From assembly GCF_002573715.1 (NCBI RefSeq), contig NZ_PDHM01000005.1, positions 62,001 through 126,000 on the forward strand: a stretch of 64,000 nucleotides of DNA, given 5' to 3'. The notes beneath the pieces were generated by a model that was not told where the DNA came from, did not search any database, and worked only from the letters and a program-made list of their open reading frames with translations. The stretch comes from Paenibacillus sp. EZ-K15 (GTDB lineage: Bacteria; Bacillota; Bacilli; Paenibacillales; Paenibacillaceae). The position numbers and the translations under genes are program-made. Below, piece after piece: positions 36,091-44,357 of this stretch; the first letter of the stretch is position 1; every line of letters starts with the position of its first letter.

Positions 36091-36190
36091 GCTAGGGGTG
36101 GAGACGATGAGATAACCCGAGTAGCAGCTACTTTAGCTTTTATAGGAGGTGGTGGCTCTTAGGTTGCGCTCTTTTGACGTCTCTATTTTT
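36091..36190 (+). ncRNA. Candidate structured leader RNA (GlpP-responsive antiterminator/terminator)
   Basis: Between glpP and the binding-protein gene, GGAGACG (36100-36106) can pair with CGTCTCT (36178-36184), enclosing GAG/CTC (36109-36111 with 36169-36171) and AACC/GGTT (36114-36117 with 36162-36165). A local GTAG/CTAC hairpin lies inside. The closing stem is followed at once by TATTTTT, as in an intrinsic terminator. The layout fits a conditional terminator. That GlpP acts on it is inferred from adjacency and from the known glp leaders, not from a recognised binding sequence. Confidence 0.45.
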
Positions 36191-36223
36191 GTGCGCTTTT
36201 TAAGGGGTAGACGGGTTGATTGG

Positions 36224-36245
36224 ATGGGGGAATCCCCCCCATTTT
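36224..36245 (+). terminator. Second hairpin in the ugp-like leader
   Basis: ATGGGGG (36224-36230) pairs with CCCCCAT (36236-36242) over a five-base loop and is followed by TTT. The short T run makes it weak; it may be a second regulatory stop ahead of the importer gene. Confidence 0.45.
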
Positions 36246-36345
36246 AGGATCCACGTGCCGTTGAACCGGCTATTTGATGAAGTGGATAGACAGCAGTGAT
36301 GAAGATGAATGATGAATAGATTCGAGAGGGGACAACAGATCATCT

Positions 36346-37683
36346 ATGAAAAAGAAATCATGGTTGTTAATGTTATTGACCATATTTATGGTTATTACCA
36401 CGGCTTGCGGAGGCGGCGGTGGAAGTGAAAGTGCCGGAGGAGAGGTTTCGCTCGACGATGTGGAAGCTGCTTCGATGGATATGAAGAATGATACAACACC
36501 TGTCAAAATCCAGTACTGGCATGCCCATGCGGATGCTCAACTGGAAGGCTTGAACTACATGATTGCAGAGTTCCAGAAGAAGTACCCACATATTACGGTA
36601 GAGCCGGTGTTCCAAGGCGGCTATCCTGATCTTCACAAAAAACTATCGGCTGCAGTAGCAGCGAACGATGTGCCAGCCGTTACTAATGTTGAGGTATCTT
36701 CACTCGCTAACTTTGCGGACAGCGGCGTTTTTGCTGATCTGGGTCCGTGGATTAAGCGGGACGAAGTGAAGATGGATGATTTCGCTCAAGGTATGCTGAA
36801 CGCTTATGCATACAACGGGAAACAATTCGGATTCCCACTGATCGTCAGCACCAGCGTATTCGTCTACAACAAAACGATGCTGGACGAGCTGGGTGTAGAG
36901 CCTCCTGCGAAATGGGATGAGATCGAGGATTTCAATGCGAAGGTAACGAAAAAGGAAGGCAACAAAACGACGCGTTATGCTTTCTCCGTTCCAGGATGGG
37001 ACACATGGTACTATGACCCATGGAACATTAACGGTGGCGGACAAATTCTGACGGAGGACCTGAGTGCCTCGGCCGTCGAGAATGAGGATTCTCTCCGTTA
37101 CCTCCAGAATTTCTACAAGTGGCAAAATGACGGCAGCATGCATATGGGCTTCGGTAAAGGGGCCTCCGATAATATGCGTCAAATGTTCCTGAACGGTGAA
37201 ATCGCGATGGTACAGCATACTTCCGCGATGCTGAAAATGTACCGCGAGAATGCGAACTTCGAGGTTGGCGTATCCTTCATCCCTGGTGATAAAGTACGGA
37301 CCTCCAACATCGGCGGCGCAGGGATCGTCATGATGGACGGTGCCGAGGATCTGGAGAAGGAAGCGGCTTGGAAATTCATCGAGTTCATGACTTCGGCGGA
37401 GCAAAACATTAAGTGGGCTGAATCCGTTGGATACCTGCCGACAAGAAAATCCGCCATTGAGTCTGAGGAAGGCGATCAATATTTCGAAAGATGGCCGCAA
37501 TACAGAGCGGTATACGAGCACTTTGACGAAGTGACACCGCGCATGCAGCACCCGGCTTACCCTGAATTCAGCGAAGTTTACAAAGAAGTTGTAGGGGAAA
37601 TGGTGCTGAACAAAAAAGATCCGACACCACTTATGCAGGATGCAGCCAAGAAGATCAACGATATTCTGGCTGACTATGAGTGA
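36346..37683 (+). CDS. ABC transporter binding lipoprotein (UgpB-like)
   Basis: 445 residues. A lipoprotein signal (KKKSWLLMLLTIFMVITTAC) ends in the lipobox TTACGG. The mature domain is SBP_bac-type: VKIQYWHAHADAQLEGLNYM, HITVEPVFQGGYPDLHKKLS, FGFPLIVSTSVFVYNKTMLD and EKEAAWKFIEFMTSAEQNIK, which resemble glycerol-3-phosphate-binding UgpB proteins. GAGAGGGG lies upstream, though at 14 bases it is rather far. Context (glpP before, GDPD after) supports uptake of glycerol-3-phosphate or glycerophosphodiesters. Sugar uptake cannot be excluded from sequence alone. Confidence 0.88.
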   Translation: MKKKSWLLMLLTIFMVITTACGGGGGSESAGGEVSLDDVEAASMDMKNDTTPVKIQYWHAHADAQLEGLNYMIAEFQKKYPHITVEPVFQGGYPDLHKKLSAAVAANDVPAVTNVEVSSLANFADSGVFADLGPWIKRDEVKMDDFAQGMLNAYAYNGKQFGFPLIVSTSVFVYNKTMLDELGVEPPAKWDEIEDFNAKVTKKEGNKTTRYAFSVPGWDTWYYDPWNINGGGQILTEDLSASAVENEDSLRYLQNFYKWQNDGSMHMGFGKGASDNMRQMFLNGEIAMVQHTSAMLKMYRENANFEVGVSFIPGDKVRTSNIGGAGIVMMDGAEDLEKEAAWKFIEFMTSAEQNIKWAESVGYLPTRKSAIESEEGDQYFERWPQYRAVYEHFDEVTPRMQHPAYPEFSEVYKEVVGEMVLNKKDPTPLMQDAAKKINDILADYE

Positions 37684-38639
37684 TGCCTATGGAGACCAAT
37701 AAACCAATGACAAAGGCGGCGTCCAATCGGGCGACCGCTTCGGTCTCTAAACGGATCTCCCATACGTTGATCGAGAAGTGGAAGGACTTTTCGTTCGCGC
37801 TCCCGGCGTTGTTATTCATGGGCGTGTTCCTGTATTATCCTCTGGGTTATTCCGTGTACATCAGCTTTACGAACTGGAATATGACGCGACCCCTGAAGAA
37901 GTTCGTGGGTGTCGATAACTATACGCGCTTGCTGTCAAACCCGGATTTCTATCACTCCTTGAAGGTCACGTTCTTGTACACCGTGATGGACGTAGTGTTC
38001 ACGCTTGTCATCGGGCTGCTGCTGGCGCTGCTGCTCAACGTGTCATCCTCACGGTTGTTCGGTTTCATGCGCGGCGTTATCTTCATGCCGTATTATGTCT
38101 CGATGGTTGTCGCCGCCATGGTATTTACCTGGATTTACAACGGGCAATATGGGCTGCTGAATTCCATTGTTTCCTGGTTCGGCATGGAACCGGTCGAATG
38201 GCTGACCAACCCTTCGACGGCATTGCCGGCGCTGGTTGCCGTTTCGGTCTGGAAGGGCGTCGGTTTTGCGATGATCCTCTTTATCGCGGGCATGCGTGGG
38301 ATTCCGGCCGAGTATTATGAGGCGGCTTCGATTGATGGAGCCAGCAAGTTACGGCAGTTCCGCAACATTACGCTGCCGCTCTTGTCGCCTATGACACTGT
38401 TTCTTGTCATCACGAGCTTTATCTCCTCCATGCAGGTGTTCCAGTCGATCGATGTTATGACGGACGGCGGTCCGCTCAAGGCAACAAACGCGATTGTGTA
38501 CTGGATCTATACGATGGCCTTTGAAGAATTCAAAACAGGAAGAGCCTCGGCGCTTGTCATGATTCTGTTTGTAATCATATTGCTGTTAACATTGGTACAA
38601 TGGGTGGTCAGCAGGAAGAAGGTGCACTATGAAGGATAA
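37683..38639 (+). CDS. ABC transporter permease (UgpA-like)
   Basis: A 318-residue permease with six helices (FALPALLFMGVFLYYPLGYS at the start) and an EAA loop YEAASIDGASKLRQFRNITL. The ATG at 37683 overlaps the TGA of the binding-protein gene (TGATG), indicating translational coupling; ATG 37689 is an alternative. It pairs with the permease at 38629. No ATPase gene is present nearby. Confidence 0.92.
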   Translation: MPMETNKPMTKAASNRATASVSKRISHTLIEKWKDFSFALPALLFMGVFLYYPLGYSVYISFTNWNMTRPLKKFVGVDNYTRLLSNPDFYHSLKVTFLYTVMDVVFTLVIGLLLALLLNVSSSRLFGFMRGVIFMPYYVSMVVAAMVFTWIYNGQYGLLNSIVSWFGMEPVEWLTNPSTALPALVAVSVWKGVGFAMILFIAGMRGIPAEYYEAASIDGASKLRQFRNITLPLLSPMTLFLVITSFISSMQVFQSIDVMTDGGPLKATNAIVYWIYTMAFEEFKTGRASALVMILFVIILLLTLVQWVVSRKKVHYEG

Positions 38640-39489
38640 TTATATGGCTGGATCCGCCAAATACCGAAAGACCATGATGGCACTCCGTATCATCGGAGCC
38701 GTGATCGTGACGCTCGTCATGTTCTTTCCGGTATATTGGCTGCTGATCAGCGCGCTCAAGACGCAGTCTGAGATGCGGATGGCCGTACCTACATTCTGGC
38801 CGGAAACCTTTGCCTGGCAGAACTTTGCCGAAGCCTTCCGGGTTATCCCATATGCACGATTTTTCGGCAATACGCTGCTTATGGCGGTCGGAACGATTAT
38901 TCTGCAGCTAAACGTGGCGCTTATGGCGGCGTATGCATTTGCGAAGGGAAAGTTCTGGGGACGGGACGCTTTATTCTTGCTCGTTCTCGCCGCATTGATC
39001 GTGCCGGAGCAGGTTATTTTCGTTCCGGTATACGTCATGATGTCCAAGCTGGATTGGCTGAATACGTTCTGGGCGCTCATCGTGCCCCACGGGGCTTCCG
39101 CCTACGCGATATTCCTGCTCAGGCAGGCGTTCAAATCGATTAACAACGACGTGCTGGAAGCAGCGCGCGTGGATGGAGCCGGTCGTTTCTCCATACTGTA
39201 CAAGCTGTTGTTCCCGATGGCGATGCCAACGATCGTTACCATGGGCGTGTTGATCTTCATCTCGTCTTGGAACTCGTATTTCTGGCCGCTGATCATGACT
39301 AATGACAACGACATGCGCGTGCTAACGGTAGGGATTGCGATGCTGAGGGATTCCATTGCCGGAAATGAAGCCATGTTCTTCAATGTTATTATGGCGTCCA
39401 GCGTTATGGCGATTATCCCGATCGTGCTGGTCTTTACGGTCATGCAGAGGCATATTGTGGCCGCGATGGCGAATTCGACGTTTAAATAA
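38629..39489 (+). CDS. ABC transporter permease (UgpE-like)
   Basis: A 286-residue permease. Helices begin at RIIGAVIVTLVMFFPVYWLL, and the EAA loop is LEAARVDGAGRFSILYKLLF. The gene overlaps its partner by 11 bases, with AGAAGGTG before the ATG. A large hairpin 28 bases downstream (39518-39574) separates it from the GDPD gene. Confidence 0.92.
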   Translation: MKDNYMAGSAKYRKTMMALRIIGAVIVTLVMFFPVYWLLISALKTQSEMRMAVPTFWPETFAWQNFAEAFRVIPYARFFGNTLLMAVGTIILQLNVALMAAYAFAKGKFWGRDALFLLVLAALIVPEQVIFVPVYVMMSKLDWLNTFWALIVPHGASAYAIFLLRQAFKSINNDVLEAARVDGAGRFSILYKLLFPMAMPTIVTMGVLIFISSWNSYFWPLIMTNDNDMRVLTVGIAMLRDSIAGNEAMFFNVIMASSVMAIIPIVLVFTVMQRHIVAAMANSTFK

Positions 39490-39517
39490 CCGCATAACCG
39501 GATGATGTAGGTATTCT

Positions 39518-39574
39518 AGACGGTATGGATACGGTGGGTAAGCATACACCGTCATGCCGTCTCTCTGTTTTCTA
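39518..39574 (+). terminator. Two-part hairpin between the permease and GDPD genes
   Basis: AGACGGTATG (39518-39527) pairs with CATGCCGTCT (39553-39562), and ACGGTG pairs with CACCGT inside. CTCTGTTTT follows. It may end most importer transcripts, leaving part to read into the GDPD gene. Confidence 0.7.
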
Positions 39575-39737
39575 CCGAAGGTTATGATCTACTGCAGACA
39601 GCAGGGATCGGAAGGTTCATGGCGAACAGTCCTATAGAGCTTCAAATGGCATCCCGATTACGTAACTCAGTCCGTTAACGTACGGTATTGGCCGTGATCG
39701 AGGCCATCAATCGACTTAAGTTTGGAGGGAAAGGCAC

Positions 39738-40457
39738 ATGGAAGTACGGGGATTGGCTCATAGAGGGTATCCGCTGAAATACCCGGAGAACACGATGCTG
39801 GGCTTTCGGAAAGCGTTGGAGCTTGGCTTCTCGCACCTGGAGCTGGATGTCCAGCTGACGAAGGATGGCGTGCCCGTTGTGATCCATGATCCAACGGTTA
39901 ACCGGACGACTAACGGAACAGGGGCAATCAATGCCTTCACGCTGGAGGAAATACGCAAGCTGGATGCAGGTTCAGGAGAAGTCATTCCCACGCTGGAGGA
40001 AGCTCTGCGCTTTGCCAAGGATCGGATGATCGTTGACATTGAGCTGAAGCAGATGGGGGATACCTACCCCGGCCTGGAACAGAAGGTCATTAACGTGATT
40101 AAGGATACGGGCATGGAGAAGCAGGTATTCCTCACCTCCTTCGATCATTATTCCATTGAACGAGCACGTTCACTGGATCCTGACATCGAGCTGGGCCTGG
40201 TGATATATGGAGCTACGCCATCGGTGTTCCCTTACCTGGAGGAGATCGGCGCTCGTTATGTGTCCGTCAAATACGTGTACGTGACCCCTTCATTTATGGA
40301 GGAAGCGCGCAAGCGGGGGGTACAGCTTATTGTTTGGACGCCAGATGATGAGGCTGTACTGGCATCTCTTGCCCAATACCCTGAGCTCTTGATCGTTACG
40401 AACAATCTGGAGGGCTGGGCCAGAGTATACAAGGAGAAGATTGCGCTGAACGCGTAA
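39738..40457 (+). CDS. Glycerophosphodiester phosphodiesterase (UgpQ-like)
   Basis: A 239-residue cytoplasmic GDPD. The motif opening the TIM barrel is LAHRGYPLKYPENTMLGFRK (catalytic-type HR and PEN), then LELDVQLTKDGVPVVIHDPT with the metal-binding E/D and second His. IVDIELKQMGD and the late GVQLIVWTPDDE are also typical. It splits glycerophosphodiesters into glycerol-3-phosphate and an alcohol. With the importer upstream this completes a pathway whose product is the GlpP signal. GGAGGG precedes the start. Confidence 0.93.
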   Translation: MEVRGLAHRGYPLKYPENTMLGFRKALELGFSHLELDVQLTKDGVPVVIHDPTVNRTTNGTGAINAFTLEEIRKLDAGSGEVIPTLEEALRFAKDRMIVDIELKQMGDTYPGLEQKVINVIKDTGMEKQVFLTSFDHYSIERARSLDPDIELGLVIYGATPSVFPYLEEIGARYVSVKYVYVTPSFMEEARKRGVQLIVWTPDDEAVLASLAQYPELLIVTNNLEGWARVYKEKIALNA

Positions 40458-40494
40458 CGGCTCACGGAGCCGACGTGCGTGAATACTAGAATCG

Positions 40495-40537
40495 AAGGAT
40501 CTGTCCTAAGTTGCGGCGTAGGGCGGATCCTTTTTTT
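40495..40537 (+). terminator. Terminator after the GDPD gene
   Basis: AAGGATC pairs with GATCCTT, the stem continues imperfectly into TCCT/AGGG, and seven T follow. Confidence 0.85.
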
Positions 40538-40643
40538 GTGAAGAACATAACTGCCCTTGTGTCTCCACAGCATGATTCGGCGGATTCGTACCATGGACGG
40601 CATCCATTTTTCTTTTATTGAAAATTCAATGAAAATTTTCAGT

Positions 40644-40672
40644 TGACCTGCGGACAATTGTCCGTTACAATA
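40644..40672 (+). promoter_or_regulatory. SigA-type promoter of the MFS drug pump with operator in the spacer
   Basis: TTGACC (40644-40649) and TACAAT (40667-40672) are separated by exactly 17 bases. The spacer contains the whole palindrome CGGACAATTGTCCG (40652-40665), so a bound repressor would block RNA polymerase. Confidence 0.85.
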
Positions 40673-40699
40673 AAAAACGCATTACCGGACAATTGTCCG
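40652..40699. promoter_or_regulatory. Twin perfect palindromic operators
   Basis: CGGACAATTGTCCG occurs twice, at 40652-40665 and 40686-40699, with centres 34 bases apart. The first lies between -35 and -10, and the second about 14 bases past the -10. They are the likely binding sites of the TetR-type protein encoded at 42221. Confidence 0.85.
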
Positions 40700-40728
40700 T
40701 GTATACAGAGATAAGGGAGGATAAGCTC

Positions 40729-42183
40729 TTGGATATGGGAGTGGGGCCAAGTTCGGCCAAGATTGATTTAAGCAAAATAAAGAGAGGGCCGATTGTTGCC
40801 GCACTGATTATTGGCGCGTTCGTTTCCATCTTGAATGAGACACTGCTGAACATCGCTTTCCCAAGCTTGATGGAGCAGTTTGGTATTGGAGAGTCTACGG
40901 TGCAGTGGCTTTCAACATCCTATATGCTGGTTGTCGGTATTCTGGTGCCAGTCACGGCGCTGCTGCAGCTGTGGTTCACGACAAGACAGATGTTTATAGG
41001 CGCCATGACGCTATTTCTTATAGGTACGATTATTTGCGGCTTTTCACCGGTATTTGGGGTGCTGCTGGTAGGGCGTATCCTGCAAGCGGTCGGAACGGGG
41101 CTTATGCTGCCGGTTCTGATGAACACGATACTTAGTATTTATCCGCCTCAGAATCGCGGAGCCGCTATGGGGATGATCGGTCTTGTCATCATGACTGCCC
41201 CGGCGATCGGACCGACGCTGTCCGGCTTGATCGTGGACGCGCTGAACTGGCGCTGGTTGTTCTATCTGGTCATTCCGCTTGCTGCGTTCTCCATTGCATT
41301 TGCAGCGGTTTTCCTGAAGAACGTATCGATACTGACCAAGCCGAAGGTCGATTATATCTCGATTATACTGTCTACTATCGGTTTTGGGGGTATCGTATAT
41401 GGATTCAGCAGTGCCGGAGAAGGCACTTGGTCTGATCCGAAGGTAGTATGGTGCATTACGGCAGGGGCTATCAGCTTGCTGCTCTTCGTATGGCGCCAAC
41501 TGAAGATGAAGGAACCGATGCTGGATCTGCGTACCTTCAAATTTCCGATGTTCTCGCTCGTGACCGTGCTGATGCTGGTGCTGATGATGAGCATGTTCTC
41601 CACCATGATCATGCTGCCATTGTTCCTGCAGAACGCACTGGGCTTAACTGCGCTTGCAGCAGGCTTGGTCATGATGCCGGGCGGTATCATCAACGGATTG
41701 ATGGCGCCGATTACAGGAAAGCTATTCGATAAATTCGGACCGAGAGTTCTGATTATCCCAGGTCTTGCTCTCTTGAGCGTCGCCATCTTCCTGTTCTCGC
41801 GCATCGACTCTTCATGGACCGGTGGTTATGTCATCTTCCTTCATGTTATGATGATGATAGGGATTTCGATGGTTATGATGCCGGCCCAGACTACAGCCTT
41901 GAATCAGCTGCCGCGCTTGCTGTATCCGCATGGAACAGCCATCATGAATACACTGCAGCAGGTAGCAGGAGCCGTAGGTATGGCGCTCTTTATCAGCATC
42001 ATGACAGCAGGTGCTAAAAATTACGTTGAAACAACCGGGGATCTCAATCCGGTAGAGAGCATGGTTGCCGGTCTTCATAATGCTTTTGTAATCGGACTCG
42101 TTCTTGCAATCATCGCTTTAGTACTGGGCTTATTTGTTAAACGTACAACTTCACCCGTTGAAGAAGAACAGTCTGCTGCATAA
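40729..42183 (+). CDS. MFS multidrug efflux transporter, DHA2 (EmrB/QacA-like) family
   Basis: 484 residues with about 14 hydrophobic helices. Family motifs are visible: IGAFVSILNETLLNIAFPSL in helix 1, QWLSTSYMLVVGILVP in helix 2, a motif-C-like GPTLSGLIVDALNWRWLFYL, and FDKFGPRVLIIPGLALL. The start is TTG 40729, with AAGGGAGG eight bases before it; ATG 40735 is too far from that site. It should export drugs or other amphipathic compounds using the proton gradient. Transcription starts at the operator-bearing promoter 40644-40672 and the gene is followed by its broken TetR regulator. Confidence 0.93.
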   Translation: MDMGVGPSSAKIDLSKIKRGPIVAALIIGAFVSILNETLLNIAFPSLMEQFGIGESTVQWLSTSYMLVVGILVPVTALLQLWFTTRQMFIGAMTLFLIGTIICGFSPVFGVLLVGRILQAVGTGLMLPVLMNTILSIYPPQNRGAAMGMIGLVIMTAPAIGPTLSGLIVDALNWRWLFYLVIPLAAFSIAFAAVFLKNVSILTKPKVDYISIILSTIGFGGIVYGFSSAGEGTWSDPKVVWCITAGAISLLLFVWRQLKMKEPMLDLRTFKFPMFSLVTVLMLVLMMSMFSTMIMLPLFLQNALGLTALAAGLVMMPGGIINGLMAPITGKLFDKFGPRVLIIPGLALLSVAIFLFSRIDSSWTGGYVIFLHVMMMIGISMVMMPAQTTALNQLPRLLYPHGTAIMNTLQQVAGAVGMALFISIMTAGAKNYVETTGDLNPVESMVAGLHNAFVIGLVLAIIALVLGLFVKRTTSPVEEEQSAA

Positions 42184-42220
42184 GGTTCCCGTGTGTTCAA
42201 ATTAGAAAGGGATGCGTGCA

Positions 42221-42810
42221 TTGCCGAAAGAGAATGACGAGTTGGGTCAAAAGATTTTGGATACGGCTCAGGCTTTATTTAATAAATACGGAGTCGAGGA
42301 CGTCTCCATGCATCAAGTGGCAAAAACGGCCGGGATCGGGCAAGGCACCTTGTACCGCCGTTACCCCAGCAAGAGCAAGATTTGCTTCACGCTGATGGAA
42401 GCCAAGATCGATCGGTTATGGAGGGGCTGGACGTTTACCTTCAGAGCAGTGAGGGTGAACCGGTGGCTTATCGGCTGCGGACGGTGATGACAAAGGTCAT
42501 TCTGCATTTCAATGAAGACTTGGAGTGGCTCAGGGTGATGCTGACCTCTGACCGGTTGGAGGAAACCAAGAACATTATGTGCGAGAACCCTCCCTTCACG
42601 TTTTTACGGTTTCAGATCAAGCGCCTGCTGGAGCGTGCGGCGGAGCAGGGAGTACTGATGCCGCTTGACCCTCAGTTCACCTCTGTGATGCTCGCATCTC
42701 TGCCGCGCGCGGATATCATTCTATACATGCGTGATATGGGATACAGCGCGGAGCAGATTGCGGAGGAATATTGCAGAAGCTTTGTTGACCCGCTATTTAT
42801 CCATCGCTAA
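42221..42810 (+). pseudogene. TetR family repressor gene broken by a frameshift
   Basis: The first frame encodes a good TetR helix-turn-helix (KILDTAQALFNKYGVEDVSM, HQVAKTAGIGQGTLYRRYPS) then LMEAKIDRL. It then runs into nonsense and stops at 42487. The second frame resumes at 42418 with MEGLDVYLQSSEGEPVAYRL and continues to a normal end (YSAEQIAEEYCRSFVDPLFI). Joining them gives one TetR of about 196 residues, so one base is missing (or two added) at 42413-42420. There is no homopolymer there, which argues against a simple sequencing slip. The start is TTG 42221, nine bases after GAAAGGG. If real, the pump would be derepressed. Confidence 0.85.
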
Positions 42811-42816
42811 GTCAGA

Positions 42817-42865
42817 TAAAGGCCGTTTCGGAAGACTTGATAAGTCTATCCCGGAACGGCCTTTC
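42817..42865 (+). terminator. Terminator after the tetR-like gene
   Basis: AAAGGCCGTTTCGG pairs with CCGGAACGGCCTTT (one wobble or mismatch) across an 18-base loop with a small GACTT/AAGTC inner stem, followed by TTTC. Confidence 0.75.
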
Positions 42866-42974
42866 TGCGTACTATCTTCCACATTCGCTTATCATTTCAT
42901 TGCAACATTTGGCAAATACGCCCGTCAGTATAGTAGTACATGATAATTTAAGGCACCTAGAAAGGATGATGAGC

Positions 42975-44006
42975 ATGAACAAACAATGGAAGAAGCAAGC
43001 GGCGACATTGATGGTTGCGGCCATCGCTGTCTCTGGTGGCGCAGCGGCTTATGCAGCACCCCAGGCTGGAGGCAACCAGGAACAACAACCGGTCGTGATA
43101 TCGGCTGTAATGGATTATGGAGTTCTGGTTAACGGTAAGGAAGTGGCCGGCGCCGCTTATATGAACGCCGATGCGAAGCAGGTCATGATCCCGCTGCGGA
43201 GCGTATCCGAGGCGCTCGGATTTGAACTGGACTGGAATCAACAGGACCGCTCTGCGGAGCTGACCAAACCGGGATCCCCGATCTGGACCCTCGTGCAAAC
43301 GGGTAAGGACCAGTATACGGTTAACAAAATGTACAAGTCCCTCGGCGCTGCGCCGGTGAATGTGAAGGGCGCGCTTTATGTTCCGGCTAACTTCTTCAGC
43401 GAAGTGCTCCAGGCTAACGTATCGGTTGATGGAACGAAAGTAAACATCACGTCCGAAGAAGAGGTTAAGAAAGAAACCGTCGTGGGAACCATCACGGAAG
43501 TTATCAATCATGAGGATCGCAAAGCCGTTCACATGAACGGCACGGGTACCGAAGGGATCGTACTGAACGTGGATGAGAACACCGTCATCCGCGATGCGGA
43601 AGGCAAGAAGATCGAGCTTAAGGATCTTGCAAAAGACATGAAGATTGAAGCGGTTCACAGCATGGCGATGACCATGAGCCTGCCTCCTCAGACCTATGCA
43701 TTTGAAATCAGAGTTAAGTCGGACAAGGAAGAGACGGACCAGCTCGCTACAGCTGGTGCCATCACGGATATCAATGCCGATGGCGGTAACCTACGTGTTA
43801 CGATCAAGGGAAAAGGACTAACGGAACAATCGCCGAGCGAAGTGATCCTGAATCTGACACCCGAGACGGTTCTCGTGAATAAAGACGGTAAAACCTTGAA
43901 AGCTACCGAATTGACCGACGATGCGGAGATTATCGGTTACTACAGTCCGATGCTCACCAAGAGCCTGCCGCCGATCGGCAATGCGATCAAAATCGTTCTT
44001 CAATAA
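42975..44006 (+). CDS. Secreted stalk-domain (copper amine oxidase N-terminal-like) protein
   Basis: 343 residues. The signal peptide (KKQAATLMVAAIAVSGGAAA) ends near YAAPQ. A stalk domain follows at 45-170: YGVLVNGKEVAGAAYMNADA, VMIPLRSVSEALGFELDWNQ, YVPANFFSEVLQANVSVDG. Residues 180-343 hold two related beta units that begin VVGTITEVINHEDRKAVHMN and TAGAITDINADGGNLRVTI and each end with an SLPP motif (MTMSLPPQTYAFEIRV; LTKSLPPIGNAIKIVL), so the region is an internal duplication. ATG 42975 has AAAGG nine bases upstream. It is likely an envelope protein; the role is unknown. Confidence 0.85.
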   Translation: MNKQWKKQAATLMVAAIAVSGGAAAYAAPQAGGNQEQQPVVISAVMDYGVLVNGKEVAGAAYMNADAKQVMIPLRSVSEALGFELDWNQQDRSAELTKPGSPIWTLVQTGKDQYTVNKMYKSLGAAPVNVKGALYVPANFFSEVLQANVSVDGTKVNITSEEEVKKETVVGTITEVINHEDRKAVHMNGTGTEGIVLNVDENTVIRDAEGKKIELKDLAKDMKIEAVHSMAMTMSLPPQTYAFEIRVKSDKEETDQLATAGAITDINADGGNLRVTIKGKGLTEQSPSEVILNLTPETVLVNKDGKTLKATELTDDAEIIGYYSPMLTKSLPPIGNAIKIVLQ

Positions 44007-44017
44007 GGGATGCAAAC

Positions 44018-44050
44018 AAGAAGCCTGGCGGATAACGCCAGGCTTCTTTA
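44018..44050 (+). terminator. Terminator after the stalk-domain gene
   Basis: A perfect 13-bp stem, AAGAAGCCTGGCG/CGCCAGGCTTCTT, with a five-base loop and TTTA. Confidence 0.88.
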
Positions 44051-44357
44051 CTCGTTAATGTACAGCGGGGAATTGGGATTTCCTTATCGCAGATGGTGAT
44101 ATTCAAAATATCTGCTCTAAGTGAAGAGCCCTGATCTTACTGGATGTCCCGCTCATAATCCAACTGCTTCTCACGGCTTTTGAGGGATTCCATGGCATTG
44201 ACCCTTTCGGAAGATCATCTAATCTTATGGTCGCATAATGGCCTTTGTATGAGCTTTATTAGTGAGAACTCTTTACCCTCCGGCAGGAGCAGGTATATTC
44301 GTGCCATCCGCAGAATACTGTACAACAAAATCGTCCATGACGGATGGAGGGAAACGG
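44051..44357. other. Intergenic region ahead of the GPH transporter gene
   Basis: About 300 bases without a supportable gene. It contains a hairpin GCAGAT/ATCTGC near 44088-44114 lacking a T run, and the promoter candidate at 44198-44225. Confidence 0.5.
44198..44225 (+). promoter_or_regulatory. Candidate promoter of the GPH transporter/ChbG operon
   Basis: TTGACC and TAATCT are separated by 16 bases. The leader to the start at 44358 would be about 125 bases. Confidence 0.4.
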
